59,705 bases of DNA from an uncultured Clostridia bacterium (GCA_944392945.1 CALXYJ010000007.1:1-59705), one strand, 5' to 3'; counted from the first letter of the stretch, positions 17,071 to 26,787 are shown. The notes: a model not told the origin generated them from the sequence alone. A program made the numbers and translations.

Positions 17071-18139
17071 ATGAATTTTTCAAGAAATACATATTTAGAA
17101 ATTAATTTAGGGAAAATAAAAAGTAATTTAAAAACAATTTTAAAAGAATTTCCAGAATATAAATATTATTTTGGAGTTGTAAAGGCAAATTGTTATGGCT
17201 TAGATAATAAAAACTTAGAAGTTACTAAAGCTATTATAGATGCGGGGTGTAACTATTTAGCAGTAGCAACATTTGATGAAGCAATTACAATAAGAAAAAA
17301 ATTTAAAGAAATTCCGATATTAGTTTTAGGGCACGTAAGTAAAAGTTATATTCAAGAAGCAATATCAAATAATATAACAATAACAATTCATTCTGAAGAA
17401 TGTTTAAATGAATTATTAACTCAAAATTTAAGAGGATTAAAAGCTCATATAAAAATAAATACAGGAATGAATAGATTAGGAATAAATAAAGGTTTGAAGA
17501 GTTTATATAATAACTGTATAAAAAACAATATATATGTAGAAGGAATATTTACACATATATATAATGCGTCAAATGAAAATGATTATAATAAGCAAATAGA
17601 GAGGTTTGAAGATTTATTAAAGAAAATAGATATAAGTAAAGTCCCAATTATTCACATTTCTGCAAGTGAAGCTTTAACAAATTATAAGAAGGTAAAAGAA
17701 GCTAATGGCTGTAGATTAGGAATTATTATGTATGGATTTTCCGAAAAAATGGAATTAGAGTCACCAATAAAATTATATAGTGAAATCGTACAAATTCATA
17801 ATTTAAAAAAGGGTGAAGTTGTTCGGATATAATGGTATATTTAAGGCAGAAAAAGATACAAGAATAGGTGTTATACCAATTGGATATGCAGATGGAATAA
17901 TTAGAAAAAACACAGGAAGATATGTATATATAAATAATTTAAGATATAAAATTGTTGGTAATATATGCATGGATATGTTATTTGTAGAAGTTGATAAAAA
18001 TGTCAATTTATATGATAAAGTAGAAATTTTAAAAGATAATCCACACATTAAAGAAGTTGCAGAATATTTAGATACAATACCTTATGAAATATTATGTGAA
18101 ATAGGTAATAGAGTTTTAAGGATTTATACAAAAAATTAA
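17071..18139 (+). CDS. alr: Alanine racemase, interrupted by a CGG +1 site
   Basis: Alr interconverts L- and D-alanine for peptidoglycan. The N-terminal part has VVKANCYG with the PLP lysine (about residue 43), INTGMNRLG near 133 and a PLP-phosphate region. The C-terminal part has PIGYADGI near 272 and VGNICMDM near 303. The zero frame reads GTT CGG ATA TAA and stops at 17832. Skipping only the C at 17824 gives GTT GGA TAT AAT and continues as family sequence (VVGYNGIF) to a 355-residue protein. No second alr is in the window. Since D-Ala is normally essential, recoding is more attractive than a null mutation. Start at ATG 17071 behind AGGTGG. Confidence 0.8.
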
Positions 18140-18234
18140 GGTTTTATTAAATAAAATGTAAAACTATTGCTAAAAAAACAAAAATATAGTTTAATAATAT
18201 ATGTATAAATTATCTACTAGAAAGATGTGAGAAA

Positions 18235-18780
18235 ATGAAAATTTTAAAAAATCTTTTATCTCATGATAAATTAGATTTTATTAGAACAGAAAAAGATTTT
18301 CCTATAAAGGGTATGGAATATTTAGATATAGTTCCAATATTAATGGATTCAAAAATATATAATGAAGTTATAAATATTTTTATAGATCAAGTAAAAAATG
18401 AAAAAATTGACTATATTATTTCGCCAGAGGCTAGAGGTTATTTTTTTGGATGTCCAGTTGCGGAAAAAATGGGGGTAGGATTTATTCCAGTAAGAAAAAA
18501 AGGAAAGTTACCACCTACAACAGTTGAAGCTACTTTCCGATATAAAAAAGAATATGGAAAAGATGAATTAGAAATTCCTAAGCTAAGTTATGATAAGCAA
18601 TATAAAGATAAGAATTTTTACATTATAGATGATATTTATGCAACAGGTAATACTGTGCAATCCTTAAAAAAGGAATTAGAAAGATTAGGTGGAAAAGTTT
18701 TAAAAATAGCAGTTGTTATAAATATAAAAGAATTAAATAATGATAATATATTTTCAATTTTAGATGTAAATGAAGAATAG
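18235..18780 (+). CDS. apt: Adenine phosphoribosyltransferase
   Basis: The 181-residue enzyme salvages adenine with PRPP to AMP. ISPEARGYFFG near residue 62 and VRKKGKLPP near 88 are family-specific. The PRPP loop is YIIDDIYATGNT, about residues 129-140. FPIKGMEYLDI at 22-32 is the typical N-terminal segment. Start at ATG 18235. Confidence 0.92.
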   Translation: MKILKNLLSHDKLDFIRTEKDFPIKGMEYLDIVPILMDSKIYNEVINIFIDQVKNEKIDYIISPEARGYFFGCPVAEKMGVGFIPVRKKGKLPPTTVEATFRYKKEYGKDELEIPKLSYDKQYKDKNFYIIDDIYATGNTVQSLKKELERLGGKVLKIAVVINIKELNNDNIFSILDVNEE

Positions 18781-18794
18781 AAAGGAATGGACAA

Positions 18795-19619
18795 ATGAAA
18801 AAGAAAATATTTACAAGTATAATATTAAGTTTAGCAATAATATTTTGCATAAGTTTTGTAAAAGCAGATAATACAATAGAAATAAATAATTTAGATGATA
18901 TAAAAAATTTAATTGAATTTAGTGCTAATGGAACCGTAGATATTTATGATGTTTTACAAGCATATAAAGATTTAAGTGAGAATTATAGTAATGAAGATAT
19001 TGCAGATGCAATAGAAGAAAATAAGGATTTATTAAAAGAGCATGGTGTAAGTGAGAATGTAATAGATTCGGGAACAAGCGTATTAAGGTCTGTAGATGCT
19101 AAGCAATTAAATAAGATACTTTCAGAAGATATTAATATAGATGAAATACAACAACAATTAGATGCAGGTGCAACGCCAGCAGAAATAATAGATAGTATTC
19201 AACAAGATATGAGTACTACAGATAAAATTTCTTTAGGTGTAAATATTATAATGGCTTTTACAATCGTAAAAACAATTATTTGGATAATAGTTATACTTAT
19301 AATTTATAATATTATAATTAGATGGAGAATCTATAAAAAAGCTGGAAAACACGGATGGGCAGCATTAATACCTATATATAGAGATGTAATAATGTATAAA
19401 ATATGTGATGTTTCACCATGGGTGTTACTATTATTATTAGTTCCAGTAATTGGTTGGTTTATTTTGTTAATTGTAAATATATATACTAAATTTACATTAG
19501 CAGAAGGATTTGGAAAAGGAATAGGCTTTGGGTTTGGATTATGGATATTAGGACCAATATTTGAGGCAATCTTGGCATTTTCTAGGAAATCAAAATACAT
19601 AGGATTTGGAAAAAATTAG
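18795..19619 (+). CDS. DUF5684-type membrane protein with secreted N-terminal region
   Basis: The 274-residue protein starts with a signal peptide (KKKIFTSIILSLAIIFCISFVKA), followed by about 120 soluble extracellular residues rich in D and E. The C-terminal half has three to four membrane segments with GKHGWAALIPIYRDV and WILGPIFEAILAF, the pattern I associate with DUF5684 (phage-shock or signal-peptidase-associated membrane proteins). Function unknown. It follows apt by 14 bases. Confidence 0.65.
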   Translation: MKKKIFTSIILSLAIIFCISFVKADNTIEINNLDDIKNLIEFSANGTVDIYDVLQAYKDLSENYSNEDIADAIEENKDLLKEHGVSENVIDSGTSVLRSVDAKQLNKILSEDINIDEIQQQLDAGATPAEIIDSIQQDMSTTDKISLGVNIIMAFTIVKTIIWIIVILIIYNIIIRWRIYKKAGKHGWAALIPIYRDVIMYKICDVSPWVLLLLLVPVIGWFILLIVNIYTKFTLAEGFGKGIGFGFGLWILGPIFEAILAFSRKSKYIGFGKN

Positions 19620-19642
19620 ACTTCACTTGAAGTCTTTTTTTA
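19618..19642 (+). terminator. Terminator
   Basis: Stem AGACTTCA/TGAAGTCT with a 2-base loop followed by seven T residues, overlapping the stop codon of the DUF5684 gene. Confidence 0.8.
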
Positions 19643-19673
19643 TTAAGGAGTTTAGCAAAAAAGCCTAAAAATA

Positions 19674-19702
19674 TTGATATTTTGGCCAAAATATGGTATA
19701 AT
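19674..19702 (+). promoter_or_regulatory. Fic operon promoter overlapped by an 18-bp palindrome
   Basis: TTGATA (19674-19679), a 17-base spacer and TATAAT (19697-19702). A perfect palindrome, ATATTTTGGCCAAAATAT, spans 19677-19694, so it covers part of the -35 box and almost all of the spacer. This is a likely operator for autoregulation. Confidence 0.7.
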
Positions 19703-19735
19703 AAAAAGGTAGTATGGTGTGTAAGGAGAGAGAAT

Positions 19736-19903
19736 ATGTTTAATGAAAAGAAATTTAAATTTGATATAGAAAATTTAAAACAAGATTTAGCAATAGAAGA
19801 TATGTATGTAACAGAAGAAGACATATCTTTATTAAAGGATTATCAGAAACAAAAAATAACAGAACAGGATATGATAAATCAAATAAAAAAAATGTCTCTA
19901 TAA
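19736..19903 (+). CDS. Antitoxin of a Fic pair (class I, VbhA-like)
   Basis: A 55-residue protein immediately upstream of fic. Class I Fic antitoxins carry an inhibitory helix with (S/T)xxxE(G/N), whose Glu blocks the ATP gamma-phosphate. Here the aligned helix reads KQDLAIEDMYVTEEDI (from about residue 15), keeping the Glu while Ser and Gly positions are Asp. The C-terminal ITEQDMINQIKK resembles the usual GEIS..E....I tail. Starts at ATG 19736 behind AAGGAG. Confidence 0.65.
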   Translation: MFNEKKFKFDIENLKQDLAIEDMYVTEEDISLLKDYQKQKITEQDMINQIKKMSL

Positions 19904-19920
19904 TATAAGGAGAGGATTTT

Positions 19921-20508
19921 ATGTATGATTTATATGAAGCCAGAAATTCCATTTATTGTTATGAAAACACAGATATATTAAAAAATAAATTAAATATACG
20001 TGATAAAGAAAAGCTATATAATTATGAAAGAAAAATAGTTTTAGCAAAATTATATATATTGAGGCAAAAAGAAAGTACAGGGCAATTTGATATTCATCAC
20101 TTTGTTGGCATCCATAAATTTTTATTTGATGAAATATATGATTTTGCAGGTCTATTTAGAAGTGAAAATATAGCAAAGGGAAATTTTAGATTTGCAGAAT
20201 GGGAATATATAGAACAAGAATTAATAAAATTATTAGATAAATTAAAAGAAGAAAATTATCTAAATAATTTATCTAAAGAAGATCTAGCAAAAAAACTAGC
20301 ATATTATATGGCAGAGTTAAATGTACTACACCCCTTTAGAGAAGGAAACGGTAGAGCTATAAGAGAATTTATAAGAGAATTAGCATATAAAAATGGTTAC
20401 GAATTGGATTTGACCAAAACAACTCCGAAAGATATGTTAGATGCTTGTATAGAATCAGTTGTAGATACAAGAAAGTTAGAGGAAATTTTATATAAATGTT
20501 TAGTATAA
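19921..20508 (+). CDS. fic: Fic-domain AMP-transferase toxin
   Basis: A 195-residue Fic protein. The catalytic loop HPFREGNGRAIREF (about residues 138-151) is intact, with the catalytic His and the phosphate-binding GNGR. YDFAGLFRSENIAKGNFRFA near 76-95 is the flap/target-dock region. Fic enzymes transfer AMP to target hydroxyls, commonly on topoisomerases or elongation factors; the target is unknown. It is co-transcribed with the antitoxin 17 bases upstream. Confidence 0.9.
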   Translation: MYDLYEARNSIYCYENTDILKNKLNIRDKEKLYNYERKIVLAKLYILRQKESTGQFDIHHFVGIHKFLFDEIYDFAGLFRSENIAKGNFRFAEWEYIEQELIKLLDKLKEENYLNNLSKEDLAKKLAYYMAELNVLHPFREGNGRAIREFIRELAYKNGYELDLTKTTPKDMLDACIESVVDTRKLEEILYKCLV

Positions 20509-20537
20509 TCACCATCAAAAGATGGTGATATATTTTT
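20508..20537 (+). terminator. Terminator after fic
   Basis: ATCACCATC (20508-20516) pairs with GATGGTGAT (20521-20529) around AAAA, followed by a T-rich tail. Confidence 0.75.
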
Positions 20538-20572
20538 GAATATTGTAAAAAATTAATAAAAGGAGATAAAAA

Positions 20573-21682
20573 ATGAAAAAATATTATTTCACTTCAGAAA
20601 GTGTAACAGAAGGGCATCCAGATAAATTATGTGATACGATATCAGATAAAATATTGGATGAATGTTTAAAACAAGATAAATATTCTAGAGTTGCAGTAGA
20701 AACTTTTGCTTCTAAAAATAAAATAACAATTGCAGGTCAGATAACTACATCAGCTAATATAGATATAGAAAAGATAGCAAGAAGTACAATAAAAGAAATT
20801 GGGTTTGATAATGAAAAAACAGATATTGATTATAGAACTTGTGATGTTGATATTAATATTACAAAACAAAGTAATGATATTGCATTAGGGGTTGATATTG
20901 GTGGTGCTGGAGACCAGGGAATTATGTTTGGATTTGCGACAAATGAGACGGAAAATTATATGCCATATGCAATATATGTTGCTCATAAATTATCCAAAAG
21001 ATTAACAGAAGTTAGAAAAGAAAATATAATACCATATTTAAGACCTGATGGAAAAACGCAAGTAACTGTTGAATATGAAAATGAATTTCCAAAGAGAATA
21101 AAAAATGTTTTAATATCTACACAACATCTTGAAGGAGTGGATATAGAAACTTTAAGAAAAGATATAACTAAAATGGTTATAAATGAAGTCATTCCTAAAG
21201 AAATGATGGATAATAATACAAAAATATACATAAATCCAACAGGGAGATTTGTTATAGGAGGACCATTAGGAGATACAGGGCTTACAGGAAGAAAAATAAT
21301 CGTAGATACTTATGGTGGATATGCAAGACATGGAGGTGGTGCATTCTCTGGTAAGGATGCTACAAAAGTAGATAGATCTGCTGCATATATGGCAAGACAT
21401 ATTGCTAAAAATATTGTTGCAAATGGATATGCAAATAAATGCGAAATACAATTATCATATGCAATCGGAATAGAAGAACCTTTATCAATATATGTAAATA
21501 CATTTGGAACTAACAAGATAAGTGAAGAAGAGATTATTGATAAAATAAAAAATAAATTTGATTTAACACCAAACGGAATAATAAAGTATTTGAACTTACA
21601 AGAACCAATATTTTCTAAGACTACTAATTATGGTCATTTTGGTAAAGAATATTTACCATGGGAAAAAATAATAGATATGTAA
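20573..21682 (+). CDS. metK: S-adenosylmethionine synthetase
   Basis: MetK makes SAM from methionine and ATP. The 369-residue protein is slightly short for the family (about 385-400). It carries [13 protein letters not shown] (residues 8-20), [11 protein letters not shown] near 109 (methionine loop), [14 protein letters not shown] near 226 and [16 protein letters not shown] near 249. No SAM riboswitch was seen upstream. Confidence 0.95.
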   Translation: MKKYYFTSESVTEGHPDKLCDTISDKILDECLKQDKYSRVAVETFASKNKITIAGQITTSANIDIEKIARSTIKEIGFDNEKTDIDYRTCDVDINITKQSNDIALGVDIGGAGDQGIMFGFATNETENYMPYAIYVAHKLSKRLTEVRKENIIPYLRPDGKTQVTVEYENEFPKRIKNVLISTQHLEGVDIETLRKDITKMVINEVIPKEMMDNNTKIYINPTGRFVIGGPLGDTGLTGRKIIVDTYGGYARHGGGAFSGKDATKVDRSAAYMARHIAKNIVANGYANKCEIQLSYAIGIEEPLSIYVNTFGTNKISEEEIIDKIKNKFDLTPNGIIKYLNLQEPIFSKTTNYGHFGKEYLPWEKIIDM

Positions 21683-21693
21683 TAGGTGGTAAA

Positions 21694-22164
21694 ATGGAAG
21701 AAAAAACTAATGTTATGAGAATATTAGATAAGTATAAAATTAAATATATAAAGCATTTATATGATCCTACGAAAGCGTTAAGTGGAGTAGAAGTTGCTAA
21801 TTTTTTAGGAGAAGATTTAGAAAGAGTTTTTAAAACATTAGTAACAGTTGGAAAATCTAAGTTAAATCATGTTTTTGTAATACCTGTTGCAGAAGAATTG
21901 GATTTAAAAAAAGCTGCAAAAGCTGTAAATGAAAAGAGTATAGAAATGGTAAAATCTAAAGAATTATTACCACTTACAGGATATATTCATGGTGGTTGTT
22001 CGCCTATTGGAATGAAAAAATTTTTTACAACTGTTATACATATTACTGCACAAGAATACGAAAATATAATATTTAGTGCAGGTAAGGTTGGATATCAAGT
22101 AGAAATGCCATTAAAAGATTTAAAAAAGGTAATTAATTTTACATTAGATGATATAGTGAAATAA
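21694..22164 (+). CDS. ybaK: Cys-tRNA(Pro) deacylase (YbaK family)
   Basis: The 156-residue product matches YbaK/EbsC: KTLVTVGKSKLNHVFVIPVAEELDLKKAAKA and GGCSPIGMKK (about residues 100-109). The family hydrolyses Cys-tRNA(Pro) formed by misacylation. ATG 21694 is preferred because AGGTGG sits at 21682-21687. It follows metK by 11 bases. Confidence 0.9.
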   Translation: MEEKTNVMRILDKYKIKYIKHLYDPTKALSGVEVANFLGEDLERVFKTLVTVGKSKLNHVFVIPVAEELDLKKAAKAVNEKSIEMVKSKELLPLTGYIHGGCSPIGMKKFFTTVIHITAQEYENIIFSAGKVGYQVEMPLKDLKKVINFTLDDIVK

Positions 22165-22228
22165 TATTATTAATTAAGATAAATTATAGAAATTAATAGT
22201 ACTTAATTAATAAATAAAATTATTAACG

Positions 22229-22262
22229 TGGAAATGAAGCTTTGTAGTTCATTTCCATATTT
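22229..22262 (+). terminator. Terminator after ybaK
   Basis: TGGAAATGAA (22229-22238) pairs with TTCATTTCCA (22248-22257), followed by TATTTTA. The rest of 22165-22392 is A+T-rich without other clear signals. Confidence 0.65.
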
Positions 22263-22392
22263 TAATTTGAAAATAATAAAAGAATGTGATAAAATTAAAG
22301 TATTATAAAGTAAGGAGAGTGATTACTAAATACATATAAAGTTTTTTGTAAAAATAAATACGAAAAATATATAGAATTGGAGAGTGTTTAGA

Positions 22393-22992
22393 ATGAAAAA
22401 TGCCTCGTCGAGTAGTATTACTCTAAAAAAGGCAACTAGAAAAGACATAAGAGAAATTACAGAATTAGTTTACATTACAGAGCCTGAGCCTGAATTAGAA
22501 TGGGGATATGGTTCTGAAAAAGAAAGGAAACAAGTATTAGAAAGATTAATGAAAATTAAGAATAATCGATTTTCTTTAAAAAATTTCATTGTTGCAAGAA
22601 AAGATAATAAATTAATTGGTATGGCTTTATTAATTGATGGTAAGGAAATAGATAGATTAACAATTAATAGTGAGAAAAAAGTTGTTAAAATACAAAAAGG
22701 ATTTTTGAATAAACTTGGATACATATATTCATCTGTAAGAGATTATTTCTTTTTTAGAGAATGTGAAGATGATGAATTTTATATATCTAATATAGCGATA
22801 AAGAAAGAATTTAGAGGAAATGGGTATTCAAAAATAATGATTGATAAAATAAAAAAGATTGCTATAAGAAAAGGATATGGAAAACTTTCTTTGGTAGCTA
22901 AAAATGATAAATTAGTAAAATTTTATGAAAAATTAGGTTTTACTTTAAAGAATAAAAGGATAAGAAGGATGGTTTCCGAAATTAATCATTAA
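22393..22992 (+). CDS. GNAT-family N-acetyltransferase
   Basis: A 199-residue GNAT. The core is YISNIAIKKEFRGNGYSKIM (about residues 129-148; RGNGYS loop) and VKFYEKLGFTLK near 174. An acidic segment (EPEPELEWGYGSE) lies in the N-terminal domain. Starts at ATG 22393; GGAGAG precedes it. Substrate unknown. Confidence 0.82.
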   Translation: MKNASSSSITLKKATRKDIREITELVYITEPEPELEWGYGSEKERKQVLERLMKIKNNRFSLKNFIVARKDNKLIGMALLIDGKEIDRLTINSEKKVVKIQKGFLNKLGYIYSSVRDYFFFRECEDDEFYISNIAIKKEFRGNGYSKIMIDKIKKIAIRKGYGKLSLVAKNDKLVKFYEKLGFTLKNKRIRRMVSEINH

Positions 22993-23032
22993 AATATAAA
23001 TTATAGAATTAGATATAAAAAAATAAATGATT

Positions 23033-23066
23033 AATCCCCCACATATCGCAAGACATGTGGGGGATT
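23033..23066. terminator. Strong GC-rich hairpin at the end of the foreign orphan gene
   Basis: AATCCCCCACAT (23033-23044) pairs with ATGTGGGGGATT (23055-23066). It lies between convergent genes; T runs are short. Confidence 0.6.
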
Positions 23067-23075
23067 TCGGATGCA

Positions 23076-23687
23076 TCAGCCCTGCTCAACAGGTACCTTT
23101 TCCAGAAATGGATTAGGAGACCATAAGATACGTCCGTCAGTGGTATAGAGCATTTTCACCGTCAGAGAATTATCACGTTTAACTTCAAGTACTCTGTTAG
23201 AGACAAAAGTTATTCCCTCAGATGAAATTTCTGTCTCAATTGCGCACGTGTATTCTGTATATAATTGACCGCTAGACATCCTGTAGACATTTCCGTCTGA
23301 CCAGAAGTATAGATTCAGAAAATCCTGAAAGGAAAATCCGTCCTCTGAATTCTGGTTCTGAGTGTCCAGCTGTGACTGCAATTCGGCAATTGCGGAATCT
23401 TTATCGGCAATCTGTTGGTTAAGATTATCAATTTGCTGATTAAGATCATCAATTACCTGCGCGTTTGCATCCGGTTGTGAAGAGACATTTGCCTCTGGTG
23501 TCGGAGTTACTTCTGCAGATGATTCCTCAGTAGAGGCTGCAGTGGTTTCTGGGGTTGGTTCTGGTGTTGTTGTTTCTGTTGGAGCACCATTTTCGTCCGA
23601 TGATGAGTGAGTAACGCTCCAAACGGTTGAAAAGACCAGAAGAAGACCAATGACAACTGTTACAATAATGATGTTTTTACCCCGCAT
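23076..23687 (-). CDS. Membrane-anchored extracellular protein with Thr/Pro/Glu linker and coiled coil
   Basis: A 203-residue protein: N-terminal membrane anchor (KNIIIVTVVIGLLLVFSTVW), a T/P/E/S-rich linker (residues about 30-75), a heptad coiled coil (IDDLNQQIDNLNQQIADKD) and a C-terminal 75-residue domain ending in DGRILWSPNPF. Not recognised as a known family. Composition is much less A+T-rich than the surroundings. Codon 2 is CGG (23682-23684) and must be read as Arg. Likely acquired. Confidence 0.6.
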   Translation of the reverse strand: MRGKNIIIVTVVIGLLLVFSTVWSVTHSSSDENGAPTETTTPEPTPETTAASTEESSAEVTPTPEANVSSQPDANAQVIDDLNQQIDNLNQQIADKDSAIAELQSQLDTQNQNSEDGFSFQDFLNLYFWSDGNVYRMSSGQLYTEYTCAIETEISSEGITFVSNRVLEVKRDNSLTVKMLYTTDGRILWSPNPFLEKVPVEQG

Positions 23688-23872
23688 AATGGGACCTCCT
23701 TTATTATGATATACATAAATTATATCATATGATTAACATAAAATCAAATTTAGCTTTTTTATAATGTAAAAGTAAGGGCATGTAAAAGAAATTTTTTAAA
23801 TAAAATTTAATTGATATAAAATATATGAAAATGTTATAATTATATAAATTAAAAGAAAAGAGGTTTTTACAT

Positions 23873-24364
23873 ATGGAAAACGAGAGCATAGAGAGTTTAA
23901 AAATAGCAATAATATACGGAAAGGGTAAAGTAGACGGTGAAGAAAAAGAGGGAAAGATAGAGAGGATATACAAGGATGAAGAAGACACGGCCCATGTGTT
24001 TTACTTAAAAGATTTTTTACAAACACATTTTTTAGATGATTCTGAATTGCAAAGTGCCACTACCACAAACAATGTAAATACGATGTTATTTGAATTACAA
24101 AGATTGGGCCATATAATTTTTACAGAAAATACTTCAGCGGGTGCACATTTAAAAGAAGGAAGTTTATTTGTTCCAAGCAATCGTTCAGAAAGGCAAAATA
24201 TGGCATTTGAAAGTTTTAGAAAAGAATTAGAAAGAGAAGATTACCATTTATATGTATTTACAAATCTTAGAAGAGATGAAGAAGGTTTTATTGTTGGGAT
24301 GCAAAAAATATGTACAGCAAAAGATATAAGATATTTAACAGCTCCAGATGATGAAAGAGAATAA
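23873..24364 (+). CDS. Conserved-looking protein of unknown function
   Basis: A 163-residue soluble protein, acidic at both ends, with no recognised motif. It contains IIYGKGKVDGEEKEG near residue 13 and SLFVPSNRSERQNMAFESF near 100. Start at ATG 23873 behind AGAGG. The LysR remnant follows 39 bases after its stop codon. Confidence 0.55.
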   Translation: MENESIESLKIAIIYGKGKVDGEEKEGKIERIYKDEEDTAHVFYLKDFLQTHFLDDSELQSATTTNNVNTMLFELQRLGHIIFTENTSAGAHLKEGSLFVPSNRSERQNMAFESFRKELEREDYHLYVFTNLRRDEEGFIVGMQKICTAKDIRYLTAPDDERE

Positions 24365-24403
24365 TAGATTTTATGTTATAATTATAGCAGGAGTGTGATT
24401 GCA

Positions 24404-25167
24404 ATGCTTTTTAAACAAATGCAATATTTTATTTCAATAGTAAAAAATAATAGTTTTACAGAAGCTGCAGAAGAGAATTATATATCGCAGTCAGCAATAT
24501 CACAAGCTATAAAATCTTTAGAAGACGAATTGGGGGTAAAATTATTAAAAAGAAGCAATAGAAGTTTTACATTAACAAATGCAGGAGAGTATTTTTATAA
24601 GCAAAGTTTGATATTAATAGATGAAGTAGACAGAATTGAGCATAATATAAAAAAGATAGCTACACAAAAAAATGATGTATTAAAAATAGGATATATTAAT
24701 AACTATTCTGGATTAGAAATATATAATGCAATTATGAAGTTTGCTGAAATATATCCTAATATTGATATAGAAGTTCATGTTATATAGAAATTTCAAATAA
24801 ATCTTTGTTACATGAATTAAAAGAGGTAACTTTTGAGGATTTAAAGAAAATTCCATGTATTCTTATTTCATCAAAGAACCAACAAGATACAGAGGTAGAA
24901 TATTATGGAAATACACTTGGCTTTAATGGAAATTTTATTTTTGCAGAGAATTTAGATGAAGCAAGAATATTGGTTGCAGCTAATAAAGGTTTTCTACCAA
25001 TAGCAAGTACACCAACTTTAATAAATTTGCCAGAAGGAATTACCAGAATCTTATTAGTAAGAAATGGAGAAAGAGTGGAGCGAAATTATTATGCTTTTTG
25101 GAATAAGATGGCAACCGATATATTAAAAGAAGAATTCGCAGATATTTTAAAAAAAGAATATAGATAA
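24404..25167 (+). pseudogene. Internally deleted LysR-type regulator
   Basis: The N-terminal part has the LysR helix-turn-helix: QMQYFISIVKNNSFTEAAEE, SQSAISQAIKSLEDELG and TNAGE. It stops at 24785-24787 after EVHVI. The C-terminal effector domain resumes in a different frame from about 24782 (SNKSLLHELKEVTFEDLKK, then PCILISS). Together about 255 residues are present against the usual 295, so some 40 residues of the middle are gone. There is no CGG at the break. It would have regulated the downstream acetyltransferase/SDR/flavodoxin genes. Confidence 0.75.
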
Positions 25168-25197
25168 TATATGCATGGTTATATATTGAATAAATAT

Positions 25198-25234
25198 ATT
25201 AAAAAGAAGTTTCAAATTGAAACTTCTTTTTAAT
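25198..25234 (+). terminator. Terminator after the LysR remnant
   Basis: A perfect 16-bp stem, ATTAAAAAGAAGTTTC (25198-25213) with 25219-25234, loop AAATT. Confidence 0.8.
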
Positions 25235-25390
25235 GTACAAAATTCTAGAAATTTCTTAGTAAAAAGGTTAAGTGACATATATAAAAACATTTTTATTATA
25301 AGTAAAACTTATCTGACGCATAAGAAATTGGAATTGTTCTTTTTAAATTAAGTAATTATAATTTTATTAGAAAGAAAAGGAGGAAAAAAA

Positions 25391-25928
25391 GTGAATGAAC
25401 CATTAAAAAAATAGATATAAGAATACCAAAAGATATGGAAGAATCAATAAAAGAATCTGCTAAAACAAGAAAACTAGTATTTAGGATAAATCAAACAGAA
25501 CCAATGACAGAAGAATATAGAGAGATGTTAGATGAATTATTTGAAGGGAGAATAGATAGAACAACCTCAATTGTTCCACCACTTCAAATTGATTATCCAA
25601 GTACAATAAATTTAGGAAATAATATATTTATAAATAATAATTTAAAATGTGTTGCAAGGGGAGGAATTACAATAGAAGATGGTGTGATGATAGCACCAGG
25701 AGTAACAATACTTACAGTTAATCATGATTTAAAAGATCACTGCATATTAATACCAATTCCTGTAACAATAAAAAAGAATGCCTGGGAGGTGCAAATGTTA
25801 CAATTTGTCCAGGTGTTGTAGTAGGAGAAGGAGCTGTAATAGGTGCTGGAGCAGTGGTCACAAAAGATGTGAGACCGTATACAGTAGTAGCTGGAATACC
25901 AGCAAAATTTATTAAGAATATTGAATAG
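25391..25928 (+). pseudogene. Frameshifted maltose/galactoside O-acetyltransferase (left-handed beta helix)
   Basis: From GTG 25391 the frame reads only seven codons and stops after a poly-A tract (TTAAAAAAATAG). The main body resumes one frame over (MTEEYREMLDELFEGRID, PPLQIDYPSTINLGNNIFIN, GGITIEDGVMIAPGVTILTVN). Near 25782 a short deletion shifts the frame again, after which the hexapeptide repeats ([20 protein letters not shown], then [13 protein letters not shown]) run to 25928. Two non-CGG lesions indicate true decay. Confidence 0.75.
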
Positions 25929-25940
25929 GAGGAATGAAAA

Positions 25941-26771
25941 ATGAAAGATGTTATTTTTTGGACAGGTGCAGGTCAAATAGGAATGGCAATTGCAAGAAGA
26001 ATAGGTTATGGCAAGAAAATAGTTGTAGGAGATAAAAATTTAGAAAATGCAAAAGCAATTGCAAAAATTATGAATGATGCAGGATTTGATGTAGAACCTG
26101 TAGAATGTGATATTTCTTCAAGAGAATCTATATTAAATTTAATAAAAAAAGGGCAAGAATATGGAGAAATAGCAATGCTTATAAATAGTGCAGGGGTATC
26201 TCCATCACAAGCTCCAATAGAAAGAATTTTAAATGTAGATTTATATGGAACAGCAGTATTACTTGAAGAGGTAGGAAAAGTAATTAAAGAAGATGGAACA
26301 GGTGTTACTATTTCATCTCAATCAGGACATAGAATGGAACAATTAGGAACTGTAATTGATGAACAATTAGCAACAACTCCAACAGAAGAATTATTAAAAC
26401 TAGATGTATTACAACCAAAAAACATTAGAGACACATTACATGCTTATCAACTAGCAAAAAGATGTAATGAAAAAAGAGTTATGGCAGAATCAGTTAAATG
26501 GGGAGATAGAGGGGCAAGAATAAATTCTATATCTCCAGGAATTATCGTAACACCACTTGCAATTGATGAGCTTAATGGAATTCGAGGAGATTTCTATAAA
26601 AATATGTTTGCAAAATGTCCAGCGGGGAGACCAGGAACAGCAGATGAAGTAGCAAATGTTGCAGAACTTTTAATGACAGAGAAGGGGGCTTTTATAACTG
26701 GAGCAGATTTCTTAATTGATGGTGGAGCAACAGCATCTTATTTTTATGGACCATTAAAACCAGAGAAATAA
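25941..26771 (+). CDS. SDR-family oxidoreductase
   Basis: A 276-residue SDR. GAGQIGMAIARRIG (residues 9-22) binds NAD(P), INSAGVSPSQ near 86, TISSQSGH near 127 supplies the catalytic Ser, and YQLAKRCNEKRV near 172 the YxxxK pair. GADFLIDGG is the C-terminal signature. The substrate is unknown. It lies 12 bases after the acetyltransferase remnant and 16 bases before flavodoxin, an association seen in LysR-controlled redox clusters. Confidence 0.82.
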   Translation: MKDVIFWTGAGQIGMAIARRIGYGKKIVVGDKNLENAKAIAKIMNDAGFDVEPVECDISSRESILNLIKKGQEYGEIAMLINSAGVSPSQAPIERILNVDLYGTAVLLEEVGKVIKEDGTGVTISSQSGHRMEQLGTVIDEQLATTPTEELLKLDVLQPKNIRDTLHAYQLAKRCNEKRVMAESVKWGDRGARINSISPGIIVTPLAIDELNGIRGDFYKNMFAKCPAGRPGTADEVANVAELLMTEKGAFITGADFLIDGGATASYFYGPLKPEK

Positions 26772-26787
26772 TTGAGGAGGAAGAAAA

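Noticed and set aside
20500..20575. SAM riboswitch upstream of metK
   Set aside because: Only the fic terminator and a ribosome site are present; no SAM-I core elements were found.
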